Shown here: piece after piece, positions 1-11,774 of the stretch
How positions within the stretch are numbered: the stretch's first letter is position 1
Layout: the number at the start of each line of letters is the position of its first letter
Assembly: GCA_003833135.1 (NCBI GenBank)
Contig: QZLH01000144.1
Location: 1-64,000 of the forward strand
Origin: Oehlia diaphana
Taxonomy: Eukaryota > Glomeromycota > Glomeromycetes > Glomerales > Glomeraceae
Length of the DNA stretch: 64,000 bases
Reading direction: 5' to 3'
Program-made: the position numbers and the translations under genes
The notes under the pieces: generated by a model
What the model saw: the letters and a program-made list of their open reading frames with translations, nothing else
Databases searched by the model: none
What the model was told of the DNA's origin: nothing

Positions 1-340
1 TGTTACAATCTGCAGTGTATTTTTCTATCTGATTAATCGCGAAAATTTTAGCATAGATATAATAGATAAAGTGGATTATGCGTGTAGACTGGGATAATTT
101 ATTTCGATATAATAGAAATAGATAGCTGAAAAATTAGCGAGATAATTGCTCCCTTTAAACGAACTGTACATTATTTGTTAGACAACTCCAAATTTGTTAA
201 TAAAAAAACGTGATTAATACAATTATACAATGTTTATATGTTTACATAATAATTTGAATTTACATGGACATTTGTTGACTAGTTTTTGCATGTGTATCTA
301 TGATATTGCTATTTAATACAGAAGTCATCAACTTCCAAGA
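1..340. other. Intergenic, no gene seen
   Basis: AT-rich sequence downstream of the minus-strand Crinkler gene. I see no open frame, RNA gene or obvious repeat here. Confidence 0.6.
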
Positions 341-3300
341 TTAAAAAGAAATCCTATCAAGCTTCAACTTTTTAAATTTATCATCATCAATGCCAAGCCT
401 TTTCTTTATATCGTCTAGATTATCGAAAGGGCGTTCTTTGCGTTTAAGACGTATATTAATCCTCTCACCCTCATTGAAGCCAAGAATTACGAGTGACTCA
501 ACAGGTGCAGAATTAATATATACTTTTTCGTTCGCTATGTAAATGTTAAAGAACATTAGCAAACATTATGATCAAAAAGGGAATTCCGAATTACAAACAT
601 ACCAGATGCGAATTGTGCGCGACTCGCATATGTATATCCATAAAACTTTGGAAAATTTTCCATAGACACTAATGCGCTATTTGGTTTATCATATATAGAC
701 AGGTTGTTTTTTTTATCTGCATTCGTTAAGAATAATAAAACCAAATCTTTCTCAGTGATAGCTTCGGTAGCCTTATTATTATATAAGAAAGAGATTTGTT
801 AATCAACAATTTAACAATGTATGTGCACTTAATATGTGAAGCAGTATTGTTACCTTTTTATGCTCTATATCAAACAAGTTTTGGTTGATAATAACCTTAG
901 AAGTAATAGTTGATTTCGATTGTTGAGCTACGCAAATTTCACCCGCAGGCTCAGAACTTTTAAAATACCCAAAGGCATCAAAGGGAGCCTCAGACGCATT
1001 AAGAAATACACAACCAATATAACTCTTGATATTTTCATTCTTCAATAAATTTAGGTCAATATAACCATTCCTTATTTCCATTATGTTTGCATATTTCACT
1101 TGATTCTTCTCGTAAGTTTTAGTGACTAAATTATATTAGAATGGGATTTGAGTTTGATGTGATTTTTTATGATAGAAAAAATCTGCAAGACATAATACCT
1201 GGGTATCGATGTAGTAATTTATATAATTTGATATCTTTAATTTTAGGTAAGTCAACATTAACATCTGGAAAACTAAGAGATAAATCCGCACCCTTAAAAA
1301 GGGTCTTCAACTCAATCTTCTCATATCCTTTTAGACGAAAGAGACTGAGGCGTAATGCCCAGAACTTGGTATTAAAATCTTCGAAATTCGACCAATTCAT
1401 CGGCTCATTATATTTTAACATGGATCGCCAATATATCATCCCAGGGTCATTGGAGCTTTCAACGATTGCACATACCCACAAATAGGGTAACCGAATAAGG
1501 TATTCAGTTTGCTCCATTAGAACCAGGTTCACAATTCCCATTGAACTAAGTTCTTGATATGTTATTGAACTTCCTTCAGTGACCGGATCATATTTTTGAA
1601 CTGGAAACTCCAATATGGCATTAGCAAGAGGTATTGTCAACCATTTTGAGTTTAGCTGAAGATAATATTTCATTATAATCCTTTGTTTGACAGATTTCAT
1701 GATTTTCTCAATATTTACGTTATAAACAGCTGTTTTTAGTATCTCCTCTTCTGATATCATTTCTCCTGGTTCTAGTTTTATGCGTTCTGTTTCTATTTCA
1801 GATTGACTTGAAAAAGCTCGTAGTAATATTCCAATGTTCTCACATGTCCTCCAATATCACTAATACTTAATCGAAAATATGGATGCAGGCTGACATATTC
1901 ATCATCAAACAACTTCATTTTCNGTAAGCGTAGTGGGAGGGGAAGTAGTTCATACATAGAACCTATAATATAATTATTTAAGGGTCCTTCAATCGTTCCA
2001 GCCAGAATAGGAATGAAATATATGTATTCAGGCGATCCACACATTGTTGCTCCAATGGCGTGTATAAGCTTCCTACAGATTTCTTGATTTTGAACATGCA
2101 ATTTATTGAACTTATCGATACCAAGGATCAGGACCAGAATAGGATTAAGTGTTGTTGGATTAATTTGCATAAAGTCTTTATAGATAATTTGAAGAGCAAT
2201 GTCCAGGGTAAATAATGAAATGTCTGGATTATCTTGAATACAGCATAAGCGGAAGCTGACAAAATTATAGCTCTGAGTATAGTCTTTGTGTTTTGGTTGA
2301 AAGTACTCAAATAGAATACGTATTCCGAGAGATGCATGTACTTTAATCATTTCATTGATATCGTTAGCGATGGTTGAATTCCCATAGGTTGTATTGATGG
2401 TAATCATGTTTGTGAAAGCATTATTTTGAGATTTCTCAGCTTTTTTCTTGATTAATTCTTCAACGTCGTCTAGAAATCTGCTCTTTCCAACTCCAGGTCC
2501 ACCCGCTAAGACAGGAATTGGATGATAGCCTTTGTCTGTTTCTGTACAGAATTGAAATCATTTCGCAATCCCAGATATCCCTTGATGACCATTCCAGAGG
2601 GTTTTAATGGTATCATCTCGTTGAAAAAGTTCAAAGTTTTGGCCAAAGGTTCTAACGAGCTGAAAAAGTCAATTTTATTTTAATCAGATGAACTAAGAAA
2701 TACATTATTAAAGAGGTGACAAAGCTGGAAAGATATACTCGCATTTGTTTTCATTCCCGGTCCAATGTGAATTGTTGTTGTATCCACTCATAGATAGAAG
2801 AAGCATCGTTCCAGTTAGGTCCTAAAACCATTAATAAGTGAGAGATTTGTTAGAAATTTTTTTTGACATTATCCCAGGCCAATAGTTATTTAGATACTGT
2901 ACTTTGTGGAACACCTTGTTGGGAGGGACCTGCTTTAACGTGAAAAAAAAAGGAGATCAGATCAAACTCGATATTTTGTTACTGCAAAATCATAAATTTC
3001 TTGTTCAAGAGGTAAAGTATTAGGAGACACTTACCAGTGGGGTGGGGTCTATAAAGATATGAAGACGCCCTTCCCTAGGTTTTTTTTTGTTACTATAATA
3101 TTCATTGAAATTATCCATAGGTTCCATCTTCTTACTCTCTCTATGATTTTTAATATCTGCGGTAGAAAGGTTTTTAACTTCATTAGAATCGAGGTCGACT
3201 TTCCAGATATTTATTTTGGTCACTCCAGCTTCTTTAATTTCTTTTTGATCAAAAAGAATGTGTTTAAAGTTTGCAACGGTCATATTATTAAATTTGACCT

Positions 3301-3397
3301 TAATATTTTCATTATTGAAGAAATGCTCGCCAAGAAGTACATTAAAAATATCATCCAGAAACTGTCCTGAAATCAAACAATTAAGTGAAAGTTGCAT
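341..3397 (-). CDS. Crinkler (CRN)-type effector: UBL-like header, P-loop NTPase, nuclease-like region, helix-hairpin-helix
   Basis: The gene reads right to left from the ATG at 3397 to the TAA at 341-343. Exon 1 (3397-3035) encodes a CRN N-terminal domain: LNCLISGQ start, an INIWKVDLDS core like the family's LWKVDI, and a RLHIFIDPTPL end. A GTAAGT donor follows at 3034. Near 2460-2515 a Walker A motif, AGGPGVGKS, follows the typical HQGISGI and PIPVLAGG context, so the middle is the CRN NTPase, with GGHVRTLEYYYE near its end. A later segment (about 1128-803) has APFDAF and EICVAQQSK, resembling a restriction-endonuclease-like core. The last exon (about 528-341) resembles a helix-hairpin-helix. 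Donors and acceptors can be seen around 1200/1128, 850/770 and 598/528. Two oddities are an in-frame TGA at 2558-2560, just before the P-loop, and an apparent frame change near 1800-1815. The locus may be decaying or may use unseen introns. CRN proteins are known secreted or nuclear effectors in Rhizophagus. The nuclease role is inference. Confidence 0.75.
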
Positions 3398-4320
3398 ATC
3401 GTTTCTGTAAAAGTGAGAAAAAGTTTTAATAAATTTGAAAAATTTGAGAGTCTAAGGAAATATATATACTTTTCTGAATACATCATGACTATAAACTTTC
3501 ATGTGATGTAATACAAAAAAAGTAAAAAAAAAAATTTATCAGTATATGAAAAAAAATGATTGATACGGTTCTATCATGCATTTCTCATTAGATCTGACAA
3601 ATTCTCAGGGTATTTATTAAAAAAAAAAAGTGAATTAATGTTACATAATTTTAGGTCATACGAGTGTAATATAGCGTAGCATAACCTGACACTGATATTT
3701 TTCATCACTGGCTCACGCCCTTCCTTGTTTTCATTTTTCAAAAGTAACAAAATCCTACTCATCACGCACTATCTGTCACATGTGCGCCACACTTAATTTT
3801 GGTCAAGTTGCGTAATGCTGGTCATTTTGTGAAATTTTTTTCAGGTTATGATGGGGTATTCGTTTCGCTCTAACAACCTTTTTTTCTTATCCAACTGTTG
3901 TACCATTTTCTCGTATCGCAGTTGAAAAAGTTCCAGACAAGACTTACATTAATAAGGTATGAATGAAATATACTTTTTTCAGTTGTGGTTGTGCAAAAAA
4001 AATGATTCCAGGATTTGCAAACGAATGATATTTTCTTGTACAGATTTCTGAGGGTCTTACTAGAATCATGAAATGCAAATAACATAAATTTTTGACATAA
4101 GTTTAATGTTATGTTCTGTTGATTTATTTTCCGTCACTACGTTTTATATTATCCAGAATATTGGTTATCAAGTTGGATCATAGAGCTAATGTTGGGATAA
4201 ATAGTAAAGACAAGCGAAAAACAGATGTAGTTCATACGTATTAGCATAGAAACATTTCACTTTATAAAATGAAATTACGGCATGTATCATGAGTTAACTC
4301 CTGATTTATATTTTTTTTTA
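3398..4320. other. Intergenic, AT-rich, no supported gene
   Basis: Only short chance frames are present. A stretch around 4160-4220 could be a decayed header of the Crinkler relic that follows, but I cannot support it. Confidence 0.5.
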
Positions 4321-4375
4321 ATAAAGCAAATCCTGATGATCGTGATGATCTCTTAAGCAATCTCTCACTTGCGAC

Positions 4376-4801
4376 TAGGGATGGGAACGCTCAGATCACG
4401 TGATTATTAGCGGCTTTTGAGCCAACATTATATCTAGTGGGTTTCGAATTTATATGAGCCAAAAATCCTGTTAATAATAAAGGAATTGGTTATCTTTCAG
4501 GATAATCAAAAAAAGAAGAAACTTATTAGTTAGAAATAATTTTATTAACTTTTAAAAATTGAGCCGAGCTGACTCCAAACCGACTTCAGAAAATTAGCTC
4601 AAAATAGGATCAATATCAAAATTATGGCGATTATTAACCAACTATTGGTTGATGGCCAATCAAATTATTTTGATTGATCATCATCACATGCACTACTTGT
4701 GTCTTTAATTTGACGCAAGAAGCACACATTTTGCCTAATGCAAGTCGATGGTAAGCTGACAGTGAACCAAAATCGAGCCGAATGAGTCGCTTCCATCCCT
4801 A
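4376..4801. mobile_element. hAT-type non-autonomous element (MITE), 426 bp, in a Crinkler gene
   Basis: The element starts TAGGGATGG and ends CCATCCCTA, a short terminal inverted repeat typical of hAT transposons. It is flanked by a perfect 8-bp target duplication, CTTGCGAC (4368-4375 and 4802-4809). It has no coding capacity. A TCACGTGA palindrome lies at 4396-4403. Removing the element with one target copy joins two pieces of a Crinkler header in frame, so both boundaries are well supported. Confidence 0.92.
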
Positions 4802-5101
4802 CTTGCGACAAGAGAAATAGGAGACTATTGGTCCGAGAAACCGCCTAAGAGGCATATTCATATTTTAGTCAAACCACCTATGTCAACCACCTCTTCGAAT
4901 TACTCAACCAAGTCACTTCGTTGCAGGCATTACTCAACAAGTCCATACATGGTACGTATATAAGACAATGGGAAAGGTTGGAAGGTTTCGTAATATTTTT
5001 TTTCTAATTATCTTCACATTATAGACTTCGACATCCGAAATAAAAGCCAAAATAAGTGGACTGTAAATATCAAACATGCCTCTCGATGGCCTAAAAGATT
5101 A

Positions 5102-5271
5102 TATATGTTGTGCCTCAGATCACATCTTGCGTGAAATGAAAGCTAAATCACGTGATATTACTATATATAGTAATATTATTATGTAGATCATCACGTGTAA
5201 TAACATTAACTGTCATATTCTATTGGTGAGTTTTAATCTGAGGCAAGAATCAATCTGAGGCACAACATATA
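5102..5271. mobile_element. Small inverted-repeat element (MITE-like), 170 bp
   Basis: The arms ATATGTTGTGCCTCAGAT (5103-5120) and its exact reverse complement (5253-5270) bound an AT-rich centre with TCACGTGA at 5148-5155 and TCACGTGT at 5191-5198. The TA dinucleotides at the ends could be a mariner-type TA target duplication, which is inference. It lies inside the Crinkler relic, between two coding-like pieces. Confidence 0.75.
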
Positions 5272-5935
5272 CATAAGATGTATCAGCCACCTGCACTTGA
5301 AAATGATGGGGCAGAACACAGCGTGTTAAATGACAGCGAAAAATACTTCCCCCATAATGATCAAGACCTCCTTGAGATGCTCCGCATATTCATATCAAAG
5401 AACAATCTCAAGTTTACCGTTTTCATAGAAACACCTATGCAATTCACCACTTCGAGTCCCTTAAATATGAAAAATTTGGATAGAGATGAGATGTTTGGAG
5501 GTAATAAAGTCTCAAACATGTTTGATAGTAATTGAGAGAAACTAACCTTATTGACTTTATCTTTTTTGGTGCATTATTAGGATAACGATGATCGTAAAAT
5601 GAGAATACAAAAAAAAAAAGTTGAATAGATAATATAACTGTCCGACTAAGAGTGAAAAATTTTGGTGCAGTGGATCTATTCATTATGCCGAATTATATGT
5701 TTCAATTACGGTGTCTCAAAATCATCCCATCAAACAAAAAGAGCTAGTCAAAATAATTCCAAATATGCTAGCCTACAAAAGGGATGGTAATGCAAAATTC
5801 GACTTGTATTTGTAGTTCCAGATGTCATATATGATGGCTTCAAGCTCTAAAGATATGTAATACCAAAGAAAAATATTGATGATCTTGGCGATTTTATTGA
5901 TATCGAATGATTATCTCCTTTTCTCAATAACGTGG

Positions 5936-6502
5936 AACAGTGAATATTAAAAATTGATTTGTCTATTCTACTATAAGTGGAATCATGAATTAATAATTGT
6001 TGGATGCTTATTTTAAGGGCTACGTTCCAATCCTATTTTTTTGCGTGTACAAATGTACAATCAAATTTGCGTAATCACATGTAATCTACTAATAATATAG
6101 AATAAAAAATAATAAAATTTAATAAAATTACAATAAAAAATATTTCAGAATAATATTCAACATTAATTTATTAAATTGAACCTTTTTCAATAAAAAATTT
6201 GTACTGAATCAAGTTGATTATCATTTTTTTTTGTAAATAGTCCAAACCGTTGACTATTTGATCATAGCTAAATACCAATTCAGCCTTAAATTCCAGGTGC
6301 GGGATTACTGTTTTAAAAGAAACCAACATTGAAAGTGCAGGCGAAGAAATTAATGTTCTGGTAAAACAATTGACATGAATTTCTTTTTTTATTGACTAAT
6401 ACATATATCTTTATACATTATTAATATATCACTGCACTATGCTACAAACATATCGGGAAAGTAAATTTATGAATTTTAAAATATTTGCTGTAATTTATTT
6501 TT
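5936..6502. other. Intergenic, AT-rich, nothing supported
   Basis: No convincing open frame, RNA gene or repeat was seen. Confidence 0.5.
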
Positions 6503-7425
6503 TTATTCATCATTAACTAATTTATTGGTAATGACTAAATTTTCATCGATCCAATCAGCACACAAAAATTGTACCCAAAGTATAGACAATAAAAGAAAAG
6601 ACCACATTGATAATAAATTAGCGGTTCTTATTTGACATGCTATTCTATTTTCTGCGAACATATATTCGTATGTTGATGGACAGAAAAATGGAATATTATT
6701 CATCTCATTCCACGTATAATGCGTGTATAAGACTGTCATAAAAGAATGAATTTAAAAATTAAATCATTTTTTATAGTTATTATAATTTTATAAATATGAT
6801 AATTACTTGCAATAATTATCCATAGCAAAAGTAACCACCTATTTTAAAATAATAAATTTAGTAATTTCTTTTTTAAAAAGTAAATCAACTTCAGATTTCA
6901 GAATAATATATTTCAATAACAAATACATTAAAATTTTTTGTAATCCATGTTTCGATATCGTCGATCCAAAACAACAATTTGCTATAATTAGACTTATTAA
7001 CAAAACTGAAATTCTGCATAGTTAGAGATATGAATAATATTCGATCATTATAAATATCAAATCTTACATGGACCAAAAATCGCGACAACTAAATAACTAA
7101 ACGGTCATATGTTAATATAACTAATTATCTTTTTATATGCAAATTAAAAATTTATGAACTTACGAAATTTCAAGGGCAAAGTATAACGGAAATTCTCCAT
7201 TAGATTGTAGAAAAAGTATGATTTTGGTAATCTCTAGTAAAATTTAAGGAAAACAAATACGTCGATAATCTACTAGACAACATAGAGAGATTAAAAACAA
7301 AGAAATTTTACTTAATTATAATTAAAAAAACTGACCGACCTAAAGCAGGACAAGCTAAAATCAAGATAAATAATGGAAGTCCTAATAAGATTCCCAAAAA
7401 ATATTTACAAATTTTTTTTAAAATC
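6503..7425 (-). CDS. Unrecognised multi-exon membrane protein
   Basis: I do not recognise this gene. Reading the minus strand, an ATG near 7425 opens a hydrophobic N-terminus (FLGILLGLPLFILILACPAL). Then come several short exons with plausible GT-AG borders: an acceptor near 7232, GTAAGT near 7167, an acceptor near 7085 and GTAAGA near 7066. One, near 7015-6894, encodes a second hydrophobic stretch (ISVLLISLIIANCC). The last exon (about 6732-6503) has another hydrophobic segment (LLSMWSFLLLSILWVQFLC) and ends at the stop at 6503. Together they suggest a small multi-pass membrane protein. The exon chain is my reconstruction, and one junction near 6830-6890 does not resolve cleanly. It may be one gene or two adjacent ones. 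Confidence 0.35.
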
Positions 7426-7857
7426 ATTGAATATTTTTTATGATTTATTTGATCTCTAGAATAATTTAATAACTTATAGTCCCCGGTTATTCTCGATAAA
7501 AAGGAAGTTGTACGATTGAAATTGAAAAATTAGGCTTATAAAAGATTTGCGTAATTGGGGCTTAGACATTATTTGTCTAAGCCATAATATGTGCCGTGCC
7601 TCAAGACAATTTATGCTGCGGAATTTCTTAATATTTTTTTATAGGTGGATTTTAATATCAATATACTAATACTATAATTACGTTTGCTTATTGCCATTGT
7701 AAAAGTCATAAATGACTCATTTTACCATATATTAGCCAAATATGTCAATTATTAATAAGTGGATTTGTCTTAATCTCGAAAACCTTTTTTTTTCTTATGA
7801 TATTCTACGCCATTTTTCCATTTTTTGTGATATTTCCAACTTTCTAAAAACTAAAAA
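7426..7857. promoter_or_regulatory. Divergent intergenic region
   Basis: This AT-rich stretch lies between two divergently transcribed genes (minus-strand membrane protein, plus-strand clathrin-box protein) and presumably holds both promoters. No specific motif stands out. Confidence 0.35.
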
Positions 7858-9212
7858 ATGGCAAAAATTAAACAAATAAAACCATCTGATAGAAAGAAGT
7901 TGTATCCTTACATGGATGAAAAGGAAGTAAGACTTATAAAGTTAATTAATAACGTTTTCGTTCTTTTTTTATATCTCGTATTTTATTTACATAAAAACAT
8001 ATATATATACGTACTGTATTTATTTATTCAGCTACCAAACTGGGATCCGACATGGTGTTATCCAGATGATGATGAAAAAATGATGATCGCAGCTTGGGAT
8101 TGTTGGGATATAAATCATCATAACACCTTCGAAAGATCATCAACTACTTCATTGATCGAATCAAGTTCAAAAACAGACATCCAGAAATATTTTGATCTTA
8201 CTAATTGCGACAATAAACCAATCACGAAATTTAATCAACCCAAAGTGTCAAAGCCTATTCAGGTGTCTAATGCTAGAGGTCTCGTTGATATGAAAATATC
8301 TTTTCCAAAAGATGATCTTATTCATTCCGATAATTATGAAAAAACATTAAAATATATTGAAACAAGTCAAAGAGAAACTTTGATTAAGTCTGATGGAGAA
8401 AATCATCTTCATAAAGTTACTGCCAAAAATGATACAACTTTAATTTTCGAAGACTCGAAATCTTTAAATTTGACATCTACACATGAGGAGTAGTGATTTT
8501 ATAATTTTTTCATTTGTTAATTTAAAAAAAATTTTTATCATTAATGAATATATACGTTTATTTTTTCGTAGTACTAAAGTTGTGCCATTATTCTCCTCGA
8601 AGTTGGTTGAGTCAAGAAAAGAAGTTCGCTTCAATTTCGATGCTTTTAAATTTGAATTGCAGGAAAATAGGCAAATAAATAAAAAAATATTAATTTATTT
8701 TTTTATTTTTTTTTATTTTGAAAAAAAAAAAAAAAATTTTAATTCAATATTTTTAATTGTTGTCATTAGAAGTACAAATCCGATTAAGGAAATTTCTAAT
8801 CCGTCAAACAATATGATGCAGCAAATGAAAATAGTTAAGGAACATAGGTTAGTTCATTTAGATGTACAATACTTACTTAAAAATTTCAATTATATAATAA
8901 TAAATCCAAATCATTAAATAACAGAGAATACGAATATAACAAAAAGGAAGAGAACATTTCCTTTCAATCTCAACCTGTCGGCGTTTTGATCGATTTAGAT
9001 GGATTAGATGATTGGCTTAATAAGACTACTACTTCCAAAAATAATCAATTGGAGCAAAAAAATAATTTTAATTTGAATGATAAGGTAAAAAACGATATAG
9101 TTTGAACCAATTATAATTTTAAATTTTTTAATAATTAATATTTGTTTATTTTTGTTTATAATAGGTTAGTTATGAAGATTTGTTGGAATTTGACTTGTTG
9201 ATGCAAAAATAA
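7858..9212 (+). CDS. Disordered protein with two clathrin-box-like motifs, six exons
   Basis: The exons I infer are 7858-7926, 8032-8492, 8572-8670, 8770-8847, 8925-9084 and 9165-9212, about 300 residues in all. Frames join cleanly at every junction. The third intron (8671-8769) starts with GC rather than GT, while the others start with GT. The N-terminus is basic (MAKIKQIKPSDRKK), then LPNWDPTWCYPDDDE and a long polar, probably disordered region. Near the C-terminus are LIDLD and LLEFD, both matching the clathrin-box pattern L-hydrophobic-x-hydrophobic-acidic, with DDWL between them. I do not recognise the family. A peripheral adaptor or accessory factor in clathrin-mediated traffic is an inference from the two motifs only. 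The frame stays open through the first intron, so retention of that intron would still be translated. Confidence 0.7.
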
Positions 9213-10016
9213 TTTTTTCCTTTGATTACACTTGTTTTATTTATTTATGCATACATACTTTATAATTAGCGTATTCTTCATTTACTTATTAAATGTAATA
9301 TAGCAGAGTATATTTGTTATCAGCTTCATAAAATCATATTATCGGAGAATCTTCAACTGAATTACTTTCTTTGAGCATTGTATTTGCTACTTATTAGCTT
9401 CATTATAAATTTATTTCGTAAATAATTGACCTATGATAATAAAGAGTCATTTCGTGTTGTTAGCACTTAAAGTATTTATTTGTTTTATTCCATAGTTTAT
9501 TTTATTTGATGATTTAAGATAAGCAGCAGAAAACTTCTAATTCTTTAAAACGTAATCTTAATAATTATTACGATGCATTTAAAGATACTTTGGTCCACAA
9601 TAATTTCATTTAGTTTGGTCATTTTGCAAGTAAAAGAATGTAAATAATCTTATACTTTCTACCTTTTATCAATTAATAAATATCCCCCCACTCTGTAGGT
9701 TGTGCCGTTTCATTATGCAAATTATAGTATAGTAATGAATGGTTAGGATTAGGGTTAGGTTTAGGATTTGTTCTGAGAAAAATCTAATTGTCACCGTTAT
9801 ATGTCACGGCTTATGGTATACGGGGTTAAGACTGATCATATTTTTTTAGGTTGCGATTTCCCCGTGTAAATGAGATTAACGGTTACACAGCATCTCAGAA
9901 TTAAGGTTATATCGGTTAATAAATGTGTCTAAATCTTCATGTGAGAACATGTGCTTAAATAACTAAATGCATCATTTTTTTTTCGTTATGCTTTTTATTT
10001 TTCTTCTCTGTTAAAA
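9213..10016. other. Intergenic; contains a short telomere-like degenerate repeat
   Basis: Mostly AT-rich with no gene. At 9741-9765 there are four imperfect copies of a TTAGGG-like unit (GGTTAGGATTAGGGTTAGG followed by TTTAGG). It is too short and degenerate to be a telomere. Confidence 0.5.
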
Positions 10017-11774
10017 ATGTTGAGTTTACATAAAATTGAAAATATTGCCAAATTAATGTTTGATTATTCTCTTGGAGTTTTCTGGCTTATTTTCTTGGTA
10101 TGTATTCCTCTTTTAAAAGATATAATTGTTAAACGGAAAGATGTTTTTACCGTAAAAGACAGAAGTAGTTGTAAGTATGCAGGTTATCCATAATATTAAG
10201 AATTCAAGAACTGTACGCTATGTAATAGACCAATTAATTAATTCTTCAAGAAATTTCTGCTAAAGAAAAAATCAACTACTTACTTTTATTTGCAGACGAG
10301 TCAAGATTATATACTGAATGTTCTGATTTTGTAAATCACCGAACACTAAAACTCGAAGGGAAAACTTTCCACTATGTTGAGGTTGGAGATGTATCTAAGC
10401 CCTTAATTTTATTTTTGCATGGATTTCCTCAGGTATATTGAAAACAATTGTATTATAACATTTATTATTATTACTAATTTTACATTTACATAGTTTTGGT
10501 ACGCATGGAGACATCAACTTCGAGGACTTCAAGATATGGATTATCATTTAGTGGCTATAGATATGGTAAATAATAAATACGATTATTGTTCAGATTATCA
10601 GAAATTATGCTGATGACATTAAAATATTGATGCTTTGCATAGTTCTAAACTCCAAATGATACTTTTATTAATCCGAAATATATAGAGAGAGTCACATTTA
10701 TCATATTTCATAATTATTTAATTATTTTTTATTTGATCTATAGAGGGGTGCGGGTGGGAGTTATAAACCACGTGAGGTGCGTCATTATAAGGCGAGTTTA
10801 TTATTAACGGACATACGTGAAATTATACAAAAATTGTCTTCTAATGGACGTGCAGCATGTATAATTGGACATGACTGGTAACTTAAAATATTAGTATAAC
10901 ATTGATGAGTTTATTAATGAATTTTTAAAGAAAATCAATTAAATCAATCCTGTTATTATTAATTATAGGGGTTCTTTAATTGCATGGCAGGCTGCAGCGC
11001 AAAGTTGGGAATGGGATCAATATCAGGATCAATCCGGATATGTTGACAGATTAATAATACTAAATGGCCCACATGTGGCTATATTTTACCAAAATTTTCA
11101 TTCTCGATTAATCGATTTCATCCATTATCGCAACTTAAAATCTTTAATAAGAAATCCCATGTCTACATTTGCCCTTTCTTGGCAAAAATTTCGACCGTGT
11201 ATAAATCAGCTCCTTGGAATATATTATACATATATATTTGGTTTATCAAGACCTATAGGAGAAACTTGGCTTTTATTAAGAGACCTTGAAATCTACGATG
11301 AAATATTCCGAACAATTCCAAAAGAGACGATGAGTGAAGAAGACATTAACATTTATAAAGCAATTTCTTGTGCAGATAATCATGCTAGTCTTACAGGCGG
11401 ATTAAATTATTATAGAGGTGACGCTATAAATGGATTTTTCAAAGAACAAGAAAGACGCGGAATTAAACAACCTGGTTTCATTGGGATTCCTACTTTAGTC
11501 ATATGGGTACGTACGTCTGTAATTTTAAACCGTTTCAATTATCTTTGCTGTTAAAACTTTTTTAACTTTGTAGGGAGACAAAGATCCAACGATGCATAAA
11601 GATCTAAGTTTATCTAATTTGGGAAAATTAGTGTCAAATCTGAAAATTGTAAACTTTCCTGAAGCTAACCATTTTATTCAAGAAGAATGTCCTGATAAAG
11701 TTAATGATTTAATTAGAAAGTTTATAACTAATCAAGGAAATTTTCAGGACCTTGATGAAAACATAGAGTCATAA
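10017..11774 (+). CDS. Membrane-anchored epoxide hydrolase (alpha/beta hydrolase), six exons
   Basis: The exons are 10017-10170, 10296-10432, 10494-10565, 10744-10877, 10969-11506 and 11574-11774. The junctions keep frame. The protein begins with a hydrophobic segment (YSLGVFWLIFLVCIPLL), a likely signal anchor, followed by an alpha/beta hydrolase fold. HGFPQ gives the oxyanion hole. GHDWG places the nucleophile Asp in the epoxide-hydrolase type elbow. VIWGDKDP carries the acid residue, and EANHFIQEE carries the catalytic His. The family opens epoxides to vicinal diols through a covalent Asp ester. The N-terminal anchor resembles animal EPHX3/EPHX4 and would place it on the ER. The gene is tail-to-tail with a P450, which suggests linked oxidation and hydrolysis of the same lipid. 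That pairing is inference. Confidence 0.9.

Larger units (their letters stand above)
4325..5935 (+). pseudogene. Crinkler-family pseudogene interrupted by two MITEs
   Basis: Coding-like pieces lie in order on the plus strand. At 4326-4375 is the end of a CRN header (ANPDDRDDLLSNLSL). It is cut by the element at 4376-4801, and the frame resumes at 4810 (REIGDYWSEKPPKRHIHIL, then VKPPM). At about 5025-5101 there is a piece ending ISNMPLDGLKDY, then a second element at 5102-5271. At 5278-5450 comes YFPHNDQDLLEMLR followed by FTVFIETP. At 5700-5935 there is TVSQNHPIKQKELVKIIPN, then a frame change into FVVPDVIYDGFKL. These strings resemble the body of Rhizophagus CRN-like proteins from memory of the family. 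Stops and frame changes after 5450 show that the locus is dead. Its first exon is not visible. Confidence 0.7.

Noticed and set aside
1141..1485. Plus-strand frame opposite the Crinkler gene
   Set aside because: It is antisense to conserved Crinkler coding sequence and shows no independent features.
8483..8917. A 144-codon frame overlapping the clathrin-box gene
   Set aside because: It reads through two introns. Real exons within it belong to the gene at 7858-9212.
9741..9765. Telomere-like TTAGGG repeats
   Set aside because: Only about four degenerate units with genes on both sides, so not a chromosome end.
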